From: Aliidongia dinghuensis
GTDB lineage: Bacteria > Pseudomonadota > Alphaproteobacteria > ATCC43930 > CGMCC-115725
Reading direction: 5' to 3'
Length of the DNA: 64,000 nucleotides
Assembly (NCBI RefSeq): GCF_014643535.1
Contig: NZ_BMJQ01000010.1
Coordinates: 124,001 to 188,000 of the forward strand
Made by a program: the position numbers and the translations under genes. Below, one piece after another: positions 41,881 through 52,795 of the stretch; position 1 is the first letter of the stretch, and each line of letters begins with the position of its first letter. Below the pieces are notes generated by a model. That model worked only from the letters and a program-made list of their open reading frames with translations. It was not told the origin of the DNA and searched no databases.

Positions 41881-43524
41881 ATGATCACTTTCGATGCGGA
41901 GCCGACCGAGTATCGGCACTGGCGCCTCGCCGTCGACGGGCGGGTCGCGACGCTGACGCTCGACGTCGACGAGGATGGCGGGCTCAAGCCCGGCTACAAG
42001 CTGAAGCTCAATTCCTACGACCTGGGCGTCGATATCGAGCTCTATGACGCGCTGCAGCGCATCCGGTTCGAGCACCCGTCGGTGGGCACGGTCGTGCTGA
42101 CCAGCGGCAAGGAGCGCATGTTCTGCTCCGGCGCCAACATCTACATGCTGGGCCAGTCGTCCCATGCCTGGAAGGTGAATTTCTGCAAATTCACCAACGA
42201 GACGCGCAACGGCATGGAGGATTCGAGCGCGCACGACGGCTTGAAGTTCGTGGCGGCGCTGAACGGCACCACGGCCGGCGGCGGCTATGAGGTGGCGCTC
42301 GCCTGCGACGAGATCCTGATGGTCGACGACCGTTCCTCGGTCGTGAGCCTGCCGGAAGTGCCGCTCCTGGGCGTGCTGCCCGGCACAGGCGGGCTCACCC
42401 GTGTCGTCGACAAGCGCAAGGTGCGCCGCGATCTGGCCGACCTGTTCTGCACGTCGGCGGATGGGGTGCGCGCCGACCGCGCCAAGGAATGGGGCCTAGT
42501 CGACGCGATCGCGAAGCCGGCGGAGTTCCCAGCACTGGTGAAGGCGCGTGCCGAGGCGCTGGCCGCCGCCTCGCCGCGCCCGTCCGACGCAAAGGGCATC
42601 AAGCTCGGCAAGCTCGACCGGCGCATCGATGATGCCGGCTACCACTATCCCCATGTCGACATCGCGTTCGACCGCGCCGGCCGGTCGGCAACGCTGACCA
42701 TCTCGGCGCCCGCGACCGAGCAGCCGATAACGCCAGAGGCGATCGAGGCGCTGGGCGACGGCTGGTGGCCGCTGGCGCTGGCGCGCGAGCTCGACGACGC
42801 GCTCCTGATGCTGCGCACCAACGAACTCGATCTAGGGCTCCTCGTGCTGAAGACGCGCGGCGATGCCGAGCGGGTACTGGCCGCGGGCGCCACGCTGCAG
42901 GCGCACCGCGACCATTGGCTGGTGCGCGAGACGGTGGGCTACCTGCGCCGCACCTTCGCCCGGCTCGACGTCACTTCGCGCAGCCTCTACGCCATCGCCG
43001 ACCAGGGCTCCTGCTTCGTGGGCCTGCTCTACGAATTGGCGCTGGCATCCGACCGCATCTACATGCTGGCGCTGCCGGAGGGCGAAGAGAACCCGCCGGA
43101 GCTCCGGCTCGACGGCAGCAACTTCGGCCTCCTGCCCATGGTCAACGGCCGGAGCCGGCTCGCGACGCGCTTTTCGGGCGATGACGGCGTGCTTGCCAAG
43201 CTCGAAGCGCTCAAGGGCAAGGCACTCACGGCCGAGGCGGCGCTGATGCTCGGCCTCGTGACCGTGGCGCCCGACGATCTCGACTGGGACGACGAGATCC
43301 GGCTCGCGGTCGAGGAGCGCGCGAGCCTGTCGCCCGACGCGCTCACGGGGCTCGAGGCAAGCCTGCGCTTCCCCGGTGCCGAAACGCTGTGGACCAAGGT
43401 CTTCGGACGCCTCTCGGCCTGGCAGAACTGGGTGTTCGTCCGGCCGAACGCGACCGGCGAACGCGGCGCGCTCAAGGTGTTCGGCACCGGGTCAAAGGCG
43501 CAATTCCACTTCGAGAGGGTGTGA
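41881..43524 (+). CDS. boxC: BoxC: 2,3-epoxybenzoyl-CoA dihydrolase
   Basis: 547 aa from ATG 41881 with GGGAGGA six bases upstream; an ATG at 41773 lies inside the REP and operator region. Two crotonase-type segments are visible: SGKERMFCSGANIYMLGQ with LNGTTAGGGYEVALACDEI, and a later IADQGSCFVGLLYELALASD. The protein follows the box pathway enzyme that hydrolytically opens the epoxide ring to 3,4-dehydroadipyl-CoA semialdehyde and formate. It is transcribed with boxB (2-base gap). No boxD aldehyde dehydrogenase is present in the window. Confidence 0.95.
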   Translation: MITFDAEPTEYRHWRLAVDGRVATLTLDVDEDGGLKPGYKLKLNSYDLGVDIELYDALQRIRFEHPSVGTVVLTSGKERMFCSGANIYMLGQSSHAWKVNFCKFTNETRNGMEDSSAHDGLKFVAALNGTTAGGGYEVALACDEILMVDDRSSVVSLPEVPLLGVLPGTGGLTRVVDKRKVRRDLADLFCTSADGVRADRAKEWGLVDAIAKPAEFPALVKARAEALAAASPRPSDAKGIKLGKLDRRIDDAGYHYPHVDIAFDRAGRSATLTISAPATEQPITPEAIEALGDGWWPLALARELDDALLMLRTNELDLGLLVLKTRGDAERVLAAGATLQAHRDHWLVRETVGYLRRTFARLDVTSRSLYAIADQGSCFVGLLYELALASDRIYMLALPEGEENPPELRLDGSNFGLLPMVNGRSRLATRFSGDDGVLAKLEALKGKALTAEAALMLGLVTVAPDDLDWDDEIRLAVEERASLSPDALTGLEASLRFPGAETLWTKVFGRLSAWQNWVFVRPNATGERGALKVFGTGSKAQFHFERV

Positions 43525-43526
43525 TC

Positions 43527-44951
<1,425 letters not shown>

Positions 44952-44970
44952 CCGCCGCGGAACGGGCTTC

Positions 44971-46200
44971 ATGCGCCACATCGCCGTCATCGGCAGCGGC
45001 CCGTCGGGCTGCTATCTCGCCGACCATCTCCTGCGCCTGGTGCCGGATTGCCGCGTCGACGTGATCGAGCGGCTGCCGGCGCCGTTCGGCCTGGTACGCT
45101 ACGGCGTGGCGCCGGATCATCAGGGGACGAAGGCCGTCGCCCGCGTGTTCGACCGCATGCTGGCGCGCGACCGGGTGGGATTCTTCGGCCATGTCGAGGC
45201 CGGCCGCGACGTGCGCCTGGCCGAGCTCGAGACGCTCTATCATGCGGTCGTGCTCGCGACCGGCGCACCCGACGATCGCCGGCTTGGGCTTCCCGGCGAG
45301 GATCTGCCGGGCGTCATCGGCTCCGGCCGCTTCGTCGGCTGGGTGAACGGCCACCCCGACCATCCGGACCCGGGCCTGGCACCGCCGCGCGCGGCCGTGG
45401 TGATCGGCAATGGCAACGTGGCACTCGACGTCGCCCGTGTGCTCGCGAAGACGCCTGAGGAATTCGACGGCTCCGATCTCGGCGCCGATGCTGCCCGGTT
45501 CCTGGCGGCAGCACCGCTCGAGGCAGTCCACGTCGTGGGGCGGCGCGGCCCCGGCGACGCGAAATTCACCGAGCACGAGCTCGAGGAACTGGCGACGCTG
45601 GCGCGCGCCCGCCCCATGCTCGCCGACCCGCCCGTGCCGATCGAGGACACATCCTGCTGCGCGGTGCTGCGGGGCTTCGCCGGGCTGCTGCCGAAACCGG
45701 TCACGATCGCATTTCATTTCGGCTGGACACCGGAGGCGTTCCTCGGCAACGGCCGGGTCGCAAGCGCCCGCTTCCGCAACAGCGCCGGCGCTGTGCTCGA
45801 TCTCGCGGCCGACCTGGTCGTGACCTGCATCGGCTATCGAACTCGCGCCTGCTGCACAGCGACGCCCGAGGATGGCCGTTTCGCCAATGACGACGGCCAT
45901 GTCCGTGACCGGCTCTATGCCGTCGGCTGGGCGAAACGCGGCCCGACCGGTACGATCCCGACCAACCGGGTCGAGGCCCAGACCGTAGCGCAGCGCATTG
46001 CAAGCAGCCTCGGCAGCGACGAGCGGCCAGGTGGCGCCGGTCTGCGCAGCCTGCTCGACGCGCGTGGCATCCGCTGGATCGACCAGGGCGGCTGGAGCCG
46101 GATCGACGCGGCCGAACGGGCGGCGACGGCACCGAACCGCTGCCGCAACAAGCTCACGACGATCGATGCGATGCTGGCGGCCGCGTCGGGCGCCGCCTAG
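44971..46200 (+). CDS. FAD-dependent ferredoxin/flavodoxin:NADP+ reductase (FprA/adrenodoxin reductase type)
   Basis: 409 aa. FAD-binding IGSGPSGCYLAD at the N-terminus, PFGLVRYGVAPDHQGTK, the NADP-binding VIGNGNVALDVARVL, and VGRRGP with AKFTEHELEEL identify the FprA/adrenodoxin reductase family. GWAKRGPTGTIPTNR is the conserved late motif. It transfers electrons from NADPH to small carriers. Placed 19 bases after boxB, it is the obvious reductase for the benzoyl-CoA epoxidase, with the flavodoxin at 40180 (or an unlinked ferredoxin) as carrier. Confidence 0.88.
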   Translation: MRHIAVIGSGPSGCYLADHLLRLVPDCRVDVIERLPAPFGLVRYGVAPDHQGTKAVARVFDRMLARDRVGFFGHVEAGRDVRLAELETLYHAVVLATGAPDDRRLGLPGEDLPGVIGSGRFVGWVNGHPDHPDPGLAPPRAAVVIGNGNVALDVARVLAKTPEEFDGSDLGADAARFLAAAPLEAVHVVGRRGPGDAKFTEHELEELATLARARPMLADPPVPIEDTSCCAVLRGFAGLLPKPVTIAFHFGWTPEAFLGNGRVASARFRNSAGAVLDLAADLVVTCIGYRTRACCTATPEDGRFANDDGHVRDRLYAVGWAKRGPTGTIPTNRVEAQTVAQRIASSLGSDERPGGAGLRSLLDARGIRWIDQGGWSRIDAAERAATAPNRCRNKLTTIDAMLAAASGAA

Positions 46201-46210
46201 CCCCCCACCC

Positions 46211-46252
46211 TAACCGGAGACGCCTAACCCGTGACGCCTAACCCGAGACGCC
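46211..46252. repeat. Three 14-bp tandem repeats
   Basis: Units 46211-46224, 46225-46238 and 46239-46252 are variants of TAACCCGAGACGCC. They lie between convergent genes and overlap the stop codon of the minus-strand gene. Confidence 0.75.
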
Positions 46253-46672
46253 GGCGCGCGCCTCGCGGGCCGCGTCCAGGTCGATGACGTTGCCGCCTGG
46301 CTCGTCGACGGCGGCCAGCCCCGGCGAGCGACCGTCGTCGGCTGCGGCCTGGATCAGCTCGAGCGCGCAGCGGCCGAGGATAAGGTCGATCGACGGCGGC
46401 AGCCGCTCAAGCACCACATGGATCTCGCAGCAGGATTGGTTGGCGCCGATCCAGACCCAGCCCTGCCCCGCCGCATCACGGTGGATCGACAGGCCGGGGA
46501 CGATATCAACGAGATCGCGATGGTTGCTGGACAGGAACGAGCGGTCGTCCGACAGATCGACACGGGCATAGAGCTTGCGGACCCCGCCGTCGGTCCGGTG
46601 CCCGGCGGTGGCGAACCGGCTGGCCGCGAGGGTCAGAAACTGCCCATCCGTCGGAGTCGCCTTCCCCACCAT
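46238..46672 (-). CDS. Hypothetical protein
   Basis: 144 aa from ATG 46672, with AGGAGGG just upstream; a GTG seven codons earlier is an alternative. It reads MVGKATPTDGQFLTLAASRF and contains KLYARVDLSDDRSF, WVWIGANQSCCEIHVVL and LPPSIDLILG. This beta-rich, soluble pattern was not recognised. It converges with the reductase gene, with the tandem repeats between. Confidence 0.5.
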   Translation of the reverse strand: MVGKATPTDGQFLTLAASRFATAGHRTDGGVRKLYARVDLSDDRSFLSSNHRDLVDIVPGLSIHRDAAGQGWVWIGANQSCCEIHVVLERLPPSIDLILGRCALELIQAAADDGRSPGLAAVDEPGGNVIDLDAAREARAGVSG

Positions 46673-46939
46673 CCCCTCCTTGCTTCGCCGCACCCCATGG
46701 CAGCGACCATAAAGCTCAACCGACTCCGAATTCTACCCGCATGACGCGAACATATCGGATTTGTCAGACAAGGATCAAGATGGTGCGTGCCCCTTTTGCA
46801 CACCCATTTGCCTTAAAGACACTAAAAGGACACCGACACCTAAAAGGCGAACTAACCGGAGTGCTAGGCTTGATCGCTCCGGTTGTGAATGGTCTTATGG
46901 ATTGGAGAAGCATCGCCGAAGCGCCGTGTTTACGAGGGT

Positions 46940-47878
46940 ATGGGCACAGTGACATCGATCGTATCCGTCGAAGCACCCAAGCCCGATACGCGTTCAGATA
47001 GCAGCCGCCCACCGACGGCGTTGGCGAGAATGCTCCGTTTGCGTGCCTTAAAGCCGTCGCAAGTTGCCAAGCTGGCACTGTGCAGCCCATCAACCCTGTC
47101 GCGTGCGGTCCGCGGCGAGAAACCACTCGGCAACCGGTTGCGCGCCACTGTCGCCCGCGTGCTCGACTGCGACGAGCGCGACCTGCTCGACCCGGCCCCG
47201 TCCACGAACGTCCGTCGCGTGGTCAACAGCCTCAATCTCGCCGGTGGCGACTTCGCCCTGCCGCTCCGCCTCGATCCGGTGGCGACCGACTTGAGCGAAG
47301 CCGAGCATCTCGCCATGGCCGCCTTGGGCCTGCTCAGGGCCAACGAGCCGGCGCTGGCAGCCCGCGTCGTCGAGCGGCTGCTGGACAAGCTGACACCCGA
47401 AACCTCGTCACGCTCGCTGCTCGCCTACAGCGGCCGGCTGATCGAATGGCAGGACCGGCTCTCGCCCGATCGCCTGGCGGTGGCGCAGCAGCAATTCCTC
47501 GGCCGGGCGCTCACGTGCGGCGGCGACCTGACCGACGGCGTGCTGCAGCCGCTGATCGACGACGGTTCCTGGTCGCGCACCTCGATCTATTGCGCCGATG
47601 CGGACCTGACCGTGCGGCATCTCGCAACCGGGCTCGACCATGTGCCGACAACCCAGCGCCTGTGGCAGCACGGCCGCCCGGCGCGCGATCTCTGCGCGCC
47701 GCAGTCGCTCATCTCGCGCCTGGTGACCGACCTTGCCCGCGTGCGCGATCGGGAGGCCCCTTTCACCGTCCGCCATGTGCGGGCGGAGATCGGACCCCAG
47801 TTCCATGAATGGGACTGCGTTACCGTCCGAGTCGGCCAATTCATCGTCGCTGCGTGCAAGACGATCGAGGTGCGATGA
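46940..47878 (+). CDS. Hypothetical protein with N-terminal Cro/C1-like HTH
   Basis: 312 aa from ATG 46940; an ATG at 46889 would add 17 residues and the ribosome site of either is poor. Residues about 30-85, LARMLRLRALKPSQVAKLAL then SPSTLSRAVRGEKPLGNRL, form a helix-turn-helix. The remainder is an unknown domain containing WQDRLSPDRLAVAQQQ and a C-terminal FHEWDCVTVRVGQFIVAACKT, possibly a sensory part. The stop overlaps the next start (ATGA). The upstream region has an inverted repeat TTGTC-a-GACAA at 46761-46771, a possible autoregulatory site. Confidence 0.55.
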   Translation: MGTVTSIVSVEAPKPDTRSDSSRPPTALARMLRLRALKPSQVAKLALCSPSTLSRAVRGEKPLGNRLRATVARVLDCDERDLLDPAPSTNVRRVVNSLNLAGGDFALPLRLDPVATDLSEAEHLAMAALGLLRANEPALAARVVERLLDKLTPETSSRSLLAYSGRLIEWQDRLSPDRLAVAQQQFLGRALTCGGDLTDGVLQPLIDDGSWSRTSIYCADADLTVRHLATGLDHVPTTQRLWQHGRPARDLCAPQSLISRLVTDLARVRDREAPFTVRHVRAEIGPQFHEWDCVTVRVGQFIVAACKTIEVR

Positions 47879-48603
47879 GTCTGTTCCCGCGGGCCGCTCT
47901 GTCTCCGACGGAGCGGGCGAGCGTCGAAGCCAAGCTGTACGAGCACGCACATGCGCTCTTGAAGCTCGGCATCCATCTCGAGCTGACGGCGGATTTCCGC
48001 CAGCTGCAGGCAGCGAACGCCGTCGCGTGCCGCCGCGGCGGCGTGCCGCTGCTGCCGCTCCTGAACCCGGACCGCACGACGCTTGGCGCCGACAACGCGT
48101 TCGCGCTCATCGGCCGGCGCGACGGCATGCCGGTCTGCACGATCGCGGCGGTCATCCGCCACGTCGCGGTCGGCCTGCAGGACGCGCTCGAGGATCTGAG
48201 CCTGCTCTACGATCCGCCGGCGCTGGCCGAGGCGACCGACGCCTGGTGCGAGGTCGACGCCGACGACCTGAACGACATCCGCGGCAAGATCATGATGCTG
48301 GGCACGCTGTGGCGCGACCCGGACCTGAAGCAGGCCGGCAGCACGGAGATCGGCGATCATATCTTCGCGCTCGCCATCCTCCACGGCCTCAAGCTGCACA
48401 AGCCGAACTTCGCCGCCGGCATCATCGCCGGCGAGACGGTCGAGTGGCTGGGCTACGACAAGGAGCATTTCCGCCGCTTCCACCACGGCCTGCGCTACGT
48501 CGATCCGGCCTGGGGCTACACGACCGAGACGGACCGGCTGGTGCTGGTCACCATGAGCCGGGCGCGCATGAAGGCGATGTTCCTGGGCCTGCCCGCCATC
48601 TGA
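47875..48603 (+). CDS. Hypothetical protein coupled to the HTH gene
   Basis: 242 aa from ATG 47875, overlapping the previous stop by 4 bases. It contains DGMPVCTIAAVIRHVAVG, DLSLLYDPPALAEATDAW and a C-terminal VDPAWGYTTETDRLVLVT. The spacing suggests a compact enzyme-like fold, perhaps GNAT-like, but no acetyl-CoA motif is visible. It forms a two-gene unit with the HTH protein, so it is probably its functional partner or target. Confidence 0.55.
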   Translation: MSLFPRAALSPTERASVEAKLYEHAHALLKLGIHLELTADFRQLQAANAVACRRGGVPLLPLLNPDRTTLGADNAFALIGRRDGMPVCTIAAVIRHVAVGLQDALEDLSLLYDPPALAEATDAWCEVDADDLNDIRGKIMMLGTLWRDPDLKQAGSTEIGDHIFALAILHGLKLHKPNFAAGIIAGETVEWLGYDKEHFRRFHHGLRYVDPAWGYTTETDRLVLVTMSRARMKAMFLGLPAI

Positions 48604-48746
48604 CGCGACCGCTTGGCGCGGCCGTCGATCTTCAACATAAATTATCGAATTCCGGGTTAAATTCTCGTCCATGAGGCGGCGATCAAAGATCCCGCCGATT
48701 GGGGCGCCGGAACGCCGGAGCCCGGACCGACGAAGGGTTTCATTAA

Positions 48747-49259
48747 ATGAAACGCACCTATCTGGACCTGATTTCCATCATCGATCAGCTGCATCGCCGC
48801 TTCCTCGATCTGGTTGCGATCGAGCTCGATCGCCTCCGCATCATGGAGATCAACAGCGTCCAGGCCATTCTGCTGTTCAACATCGGGACCGCCGACATGA
48901 CCGTGAGCGAGCTCATGCTGCGCGGCTGCTATCTCGGCTCGAACGTTTCCTACAACGCGAAGAAACTCGCCGAGATGGGCTATCTCATCCAGCGGCGCGC
49001 GGCCGAGGACCGGCGCACGGTGCGCGTCCGCCTGTCGCCCAAGGGGCTGGCGCTATGTGCACGGATCGACGCCATGCACGAGCGGCACCTGGCCGAGCTC
49101 GCGTCCGCATTGGCCAACGGCGCACCGGCCGATGCCGCCCCAACCAATGCGACCCCGGTCGAGACCACGCTCACGACGCTCCGGCGCTTCGATCGCTTCT
49201 GGAGCCGCATGGTCGACGAGGGGCCCCGCGGCAGGGCGATCGCCGACCGCGCCGCCTGA
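48747..49259 (+). CDS. MarR-family winged-helix regulator (LdtR-like)
   Basis: 170 aa. The N-terminal MKRTYLDLISIIDQLHRRFLD and a recognition region LMLRGCYLGSNVSYNAKKLAEMG with wing RRAAEDRRTVRVRLS (quoted in parts) fit the MarR fold. The opening resembles the LdtR branch of alphaproteobacteria, which controls cell-wall transpeptidase and stress genes. The C-terminal 50 residues are Ala/Thr-rich and variable. The target genes cannot be read from the context, as the next gene is a sensor kinase on the same strand. Confidence 0.82.
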   Translation: MKRTYLDLISIIDQLHRRFLDLVAIELDRLRIMEINSVQAILLFNIGTADMTVSELMLRGCYLGSNVSYNAKKLAEMGYLIQRRAAEDRRTVRVRLSPKGLALCARIDAMHERHLAELASALANGAPADAAPTNATPVETTLTTLRRFDRFWSRMVDEGPRGRAIADRAA

Positions 49260-49467
49260 TCGAGCGAGCCCTCTCCTCCCGCCGACCGCATTTCCCTCGC
49301 CCCGTTTCCCTCGCCCCGTTTCCCCCCACTCTGCCTTGCTCAACCTTGTCGCCTGGACAGGGTGGCGGATCGGCGCCAAGATTTCAGGCGCGTCCTGATA
49401 CCGCCGGTCCCCCACCCTCGATTTGGGGGCGGTCGGTCGAGAGGCCGTCGGTCGAGAGGGAAACGAA

Positions 49468-51699
49468 TTGGCTGCCGTCATCGCCAAGGCGAACGCAGTC
49501 GTGCTGGCGGGCCTCGTGGCTCTGGTCGCCATCGTCGCCCTCGTCAGCTTCGACCATGCGCGACGGTTCGACCTCGCGCGGGACGGTGCACGCCATAGCC
49601 GCATGACGCTCGACGCGATCCAGGACCTGCGCGCTGCGGTCGAGGCCGCCGAGTCCGGCGAGCGCGGCTATCTCTTGACCGGCCGCGACGAATATCTCGC
49701 ATCTTATCGCCGCGCGCTCGGCCAGATCACAGCCCAGCAAGGACACCTCGCGCAACTGGTTGGCGACGTCGCCAGCCAGCAGCAGCGCTCGGAGGCGCTG
49801 GCCCAGGCGGTCCAGGACAAGCTGGCAGGGCTCGCCCGCGCGATCGAGTTAAGGACGACCACCCCCACAACGACACGCGAGGTCGACACCGACGTCGGCC
49901 TCGTGCAGACGGGACGCATCGCCGCGCTGCTGCGCGTGATGCTGGCCGAGGAGAGCGCCCGCCTGGAACAGGGTATCGCCGCAGCCGACGCGGCCGAGGC
50001 ATCGAGCCGCCTCTGGAGCTTCGGCGGCATCGCCGCGGCACTCCTGGTGCTCGGCCTCGGCTCCTGGATGTTGCGGCGCGCAATCGCCGATCTGCGCACG
50101 ACCCAGGCTGCGGCGCGCGCGCTCGCCCTGCACCTGCAATCCTCGCTCGACAGCCTGAGCCAAGGCATTGCGGTCTTCGACCCCGACCGGCGGCTGGTGC
50201 ACTGGAACGACCGGTTCGTCCAGCTGCTCGACCTACCGCCGTCGCTCCAGGTCCATGGCACCGGCTACCTCACGCTCGGCCATTATCTCGCCGGCGGCAG
50301 CCGCCCGCCGTTCCTCGAGACCGAGGAGCAGATCGCGCGCGGCGAGGCGGGACGATGGCAACAGGCGCCGGCCGTCTACGAGCGGACGCTCGGCCCGCGG
50401 ACCTTTGAGATCCGGCGCACGCCGATGCCGGACGGTGGCTTCGTCGTCACCTGCACCGACCTCACCGAGCGGGTCACCGGCGAGCGGGCATTGCGCGAAG
50501 CCCAGAAGATGCAGGCGATCGGGCAACTGACCGGCGGCATCGCCCACGACTTCAACAATCTCCTGACCGTCATCCTCGGCAATCTCGAAGCGCTGCAGAG
50601 CGTGCTGGGCCGGGATCACCCGGTGGCGGGGCGGATCGAAAGCGCCGTACGGGGCGCCGAGCGGGGGGCGAGCCTGACGCGGCACCTGCTCGCGTTCGCC
50701 CGCCGACAGCCGCTCGAGCCGCGGCCGCTCAACGTGCGCCGGCTACTCGCCGACATGAGCGGCATGCTGCACCGGACGCTCGGCGAGCATATCGACGTGC
50801 GCATGGTCGAAACGGCCGGGCTGTGGGACGTGCTGGCCGATCCGGCCCAACTCGAGAGCGCGGTCCTGAACCTCGCCTTGAACGCGCGCGACGCCATGCC
50901 GACGGGCGGGCGGCTCACGATCGAGACGGCCAACGTCGTGCTGGACGAAGCTTACGCCTGCGATCATGCCGAAATCGCGGCCGGCGACTATGTCATGATC
51001 GCCGTCAGCGACAGCGGAACCGGCATGGCGCCGGAAGTGCTCGAGCGGGCGTTCGAGCCGTTCTTCACGACCAAGCCGGCCGGCCGGGGCACGGGCCTCG
51101 GCCTCTCGATGGTGTTCGGGTTCGCCAAACAATCTGCGGGCCACGTCAAGATCTTCAGCGAGCCCGGCCATGGCACGAGCGTCAAGCTCTACCTGCCGCG
51201 AGTCATGAGCAGTGCGGCCGACTACGAGCGTCCTCAAACGCCGGTCGAACCGGCACGGTCGGCCGCGACCATCCTGGTGGTCGAGGATGACGAGGCGGTG
51301 CGCAGCATCGTCGTGCTGCATCTGCGCGACCTGGGCCATCGGGTGATCGAAGCGGGCGACGCGGTCGAAGCGCTGGCGCTCGCCCGCGAGATCGACCGGA
51401 TCGACCTCGTGCTGACCGACGTCGTGTTGCCCGGCGCCATGCGCGGCAAGGAGCTGGTCGAGCAGCTCACGGAAGGGAGGCCTGGCCTCAAGGCGCTGTT
51501 CATATCGGGCTATGCGGAGGATGCGATCCTGCATCACGGCAAGCTCGACGAGGGCGTGCAGCTTTTGAGCAAGCCCTTCAAGCGCGACCAACTCGCCCGC
51601 AAGGTGGCGGAGATTCTCGGGGCACAGCCCCAGCGGAAGGGCCGCGACCCTGCCGACAACGTCATCCCGTTGAAGCCGGGCCAAAAGCCTAAACGATGA
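49468..51699 (+). CDS. Hybrid sensor histidine kinase with CHASE3-like sensor, PAS and receiver domains
   Basis: 743 aa from TTG 49468 (GAGAGGG seven bases upstream); a TTG at 49423 is another in-frame option. A transmembrane helix (ANAVVLAGLVALVAIVALV) is followed by a CHASE3-type periplasmic region with ESGERGYLLTGRDEYL, then a second helix near 190-208. A PAS domain (SLSQGIAVFDPDRRLVHWN) precedes HisKA with phospho-His in GGIAHDFNNLL at about 357. HATPase has NLALNARDAM, DSGTGM and GTGLGLSMV. A receiver with Asp in VLTDVVLPG is near 650. Ligand and output are unknown. Confidence 0.9.
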   Translation: MAAVIAKANAVVLAGLVALVAIVALVSFDHARRFDLARDGARHSRMTLDAIQDLRAAVEAAESGERGYLLTGRDEYLASYRRALGQITAQQGHLAQLVGDVASQQQRSEALAQAVQDKLAGLARAIELRTTTPTTTREVDTDVGLVQTGRIAALLRVMLAEESARLEQGIAAADAAEASSRLWSFGGIAAALLVLGLGSWMLRRAIADLRTTQAAARALALHLQSSLDSLSQGIAVFDPDRRLVHWNDRFVQLLDLPPSLQVHGTGYLTLGHYLAGGSRPPFLETEEQIARGEAGRWQQAPAVYERTLGPRTFEIRRTPMPDGGFVVTCTDLTERVTGERALREAQKMQAIGQLTGGIAHDFNNLLTVILGNLEALQSVLGRDHPVAGRIESAVRGAERGASLTRHLLAFARRQPLEPRPLNVRRLLADMSGMLHRTLGEHIDVRMVETAGLWDVLADPAQLESAVLNLALNARDAMPTGGRLTIETANVVLDEAYACDHAEIAAGDYVMIAVSDSGTGMAPEVLERAFEPFFTTKPAGRGTGLGLSMVFGFAKQSAGHVKIFSEPGHGTSVKLYLPRVMSSAADYERPQTPVEPARSAATILVVEDDEAVRSIVVLHLRDLGHRVIEAGDAVEALALAREIDRIDLVLTDVVLPGAMRGKELVEQLTEGRPGLKALFISGYAEDAILHHGKLDEGVQLLSKPFKRDQLARKVAEILGAQPQRKGRDPADNVIPLKPGQKPKR

Positions 51700-51883
51700 C
51701 GAACCCGAGCGCCGGCGCCAGAGCCGACGAATCCTCGGCTTGTCCAGGCGAATTCGCCCCGGACACGGATTGAGCACCGAACTGCAATCGGACTGACACG
51801 AGGCGGCCGTAGCGTGCCCACCGGCAGCGCGATCCGCCGGAGGCTCTTTCGGCGGCGCGGCCCCACGCTTTCGGAGATCGAAT

Positions 51884-52795
51884 ATGCGCGTCCGGACTCC
51901 TTTCGCCGCCCGCCTCGGCGCTCTCGCCGTCGCCCCCGCCGCCCTCCTCGCCCTGGCCGGCCCTGCCATGGCCGCCGACGATTGCCCGAACGGCGGCACC
52001 GTCCGTTTCGGCGTCGAGCCCTATGAGGCCGCGGCCCGTCTCGTGCCCGTCTACGAGAACCTGGGCAAGCTGATTGCCGACAAGCTCGGCTGCAAGGTCG
52101 AGATCCAGGTGACGACCAGCTACAACGCCGAGATTGAGGCGATGCGCGCCGGCAAGCTCGAGATCGGCGAGTTCGGCCCGCTCGGCTACGTGCTGGCTCA
52201 TCAGGTCGCCAAGGCCGAGGCGGTCGCGAGCTTCTCCGACAAGGAAGGCAAGCCCGACACTTATACCGCCAGCATCGTGACCTGGCCGGGCTCGGGCATC
52301 ACCGCGCTCAAGGATGTGGCCGGCCATTCCTTCGCCTTCTCCGACCCGGCTTCGACCTCGGGCCACTTGTTCCCGGCCTACGGGCTGCGCAAGGCCGCGA
52401 TCGATCCGGACAAGGACGTGAAGCCGGTCTATGCCGGCAGCCATACCGCCTCGTTCGAGGCGCTGCGCAACCACAAGGTCGAGGCGGGCGAGCTCAACAG
52501 CGACCAGATCCATTCGGCGAAGAGCCAAGGCATGTGGCAGGACGGCATGTTCACGACGCTGTGGCAGTCGGACCCGATCCCGCAGGATCCGATCGCCGTG
52601 CGCGGCGACTTGGCCCCCGCCTTCAAGGCGCGTGTCACCAAGATCCTGCAGACGCTCGACCTGCACTCCCTGCCGCCGAAGGATCTCGACATCCTCGCCG
52701 GCAGCGGCAAGACCCTCGTGCCGACCACGGATGCGGCCTATAGCGGCATCCGCGACCTGGTGAAGACGCTCAACATCGACCTGGCGAAGCTCTGA
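51884..52795 (+). CDS. phnD: PhnD-type phosphonate/phosphite substrate-binding protein
   Basis: 303 aa with a signal peptide ending at PAMAA-DD. RFGVEPYEAAARLVPVYENL, YNAEIEAMRAGKLEIGEFGP, FSDPASTSGHLFPAY and SDQIHSAK are the PhnD family pattern (type 2 periplasmic fold). It would deliver phosphonate, phosphite or a related oxyanion to the transporter encoded immediately downstream; stop and start overlap by one base (TGATG). A clear Pho box was not seen upstream, so phosphate regulation is not demonstrated. Confidence 0.88.
   Translation: MRVRTPFAARLGALAVAPAALLALAGPAMAADDCPNGGTVRFGVEPYEAAARLVPVYENLGKLIADKLGCKVEIQVTTSYNAEIEAMRAGKLEIGEFGPLGYVLAHQVAKAEAVASFSDKEGKPDTYTASIVTWPGSGITALKDVAGHSFAFSDPASTSGHLFPAYGLRKAAIDPDKDVKPVYAGSHTASFEALRNHKVEAGELNSDQIHSAKSQGMWQDGMFTTLWQSDPIPQDPIAVRGDLAPAFKARVTKILQTLDLHSLPPKDLDILAGSGKTLVPTTDAAYSGIRDLVKTLNIDLAKL

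Noticed and set aside
51700..51883. Pho box upstream of phnD
   Set aside because: Only a weak half-match (CTGACAC) was found; two properly spaced CTGTCA-type repeats are absent.
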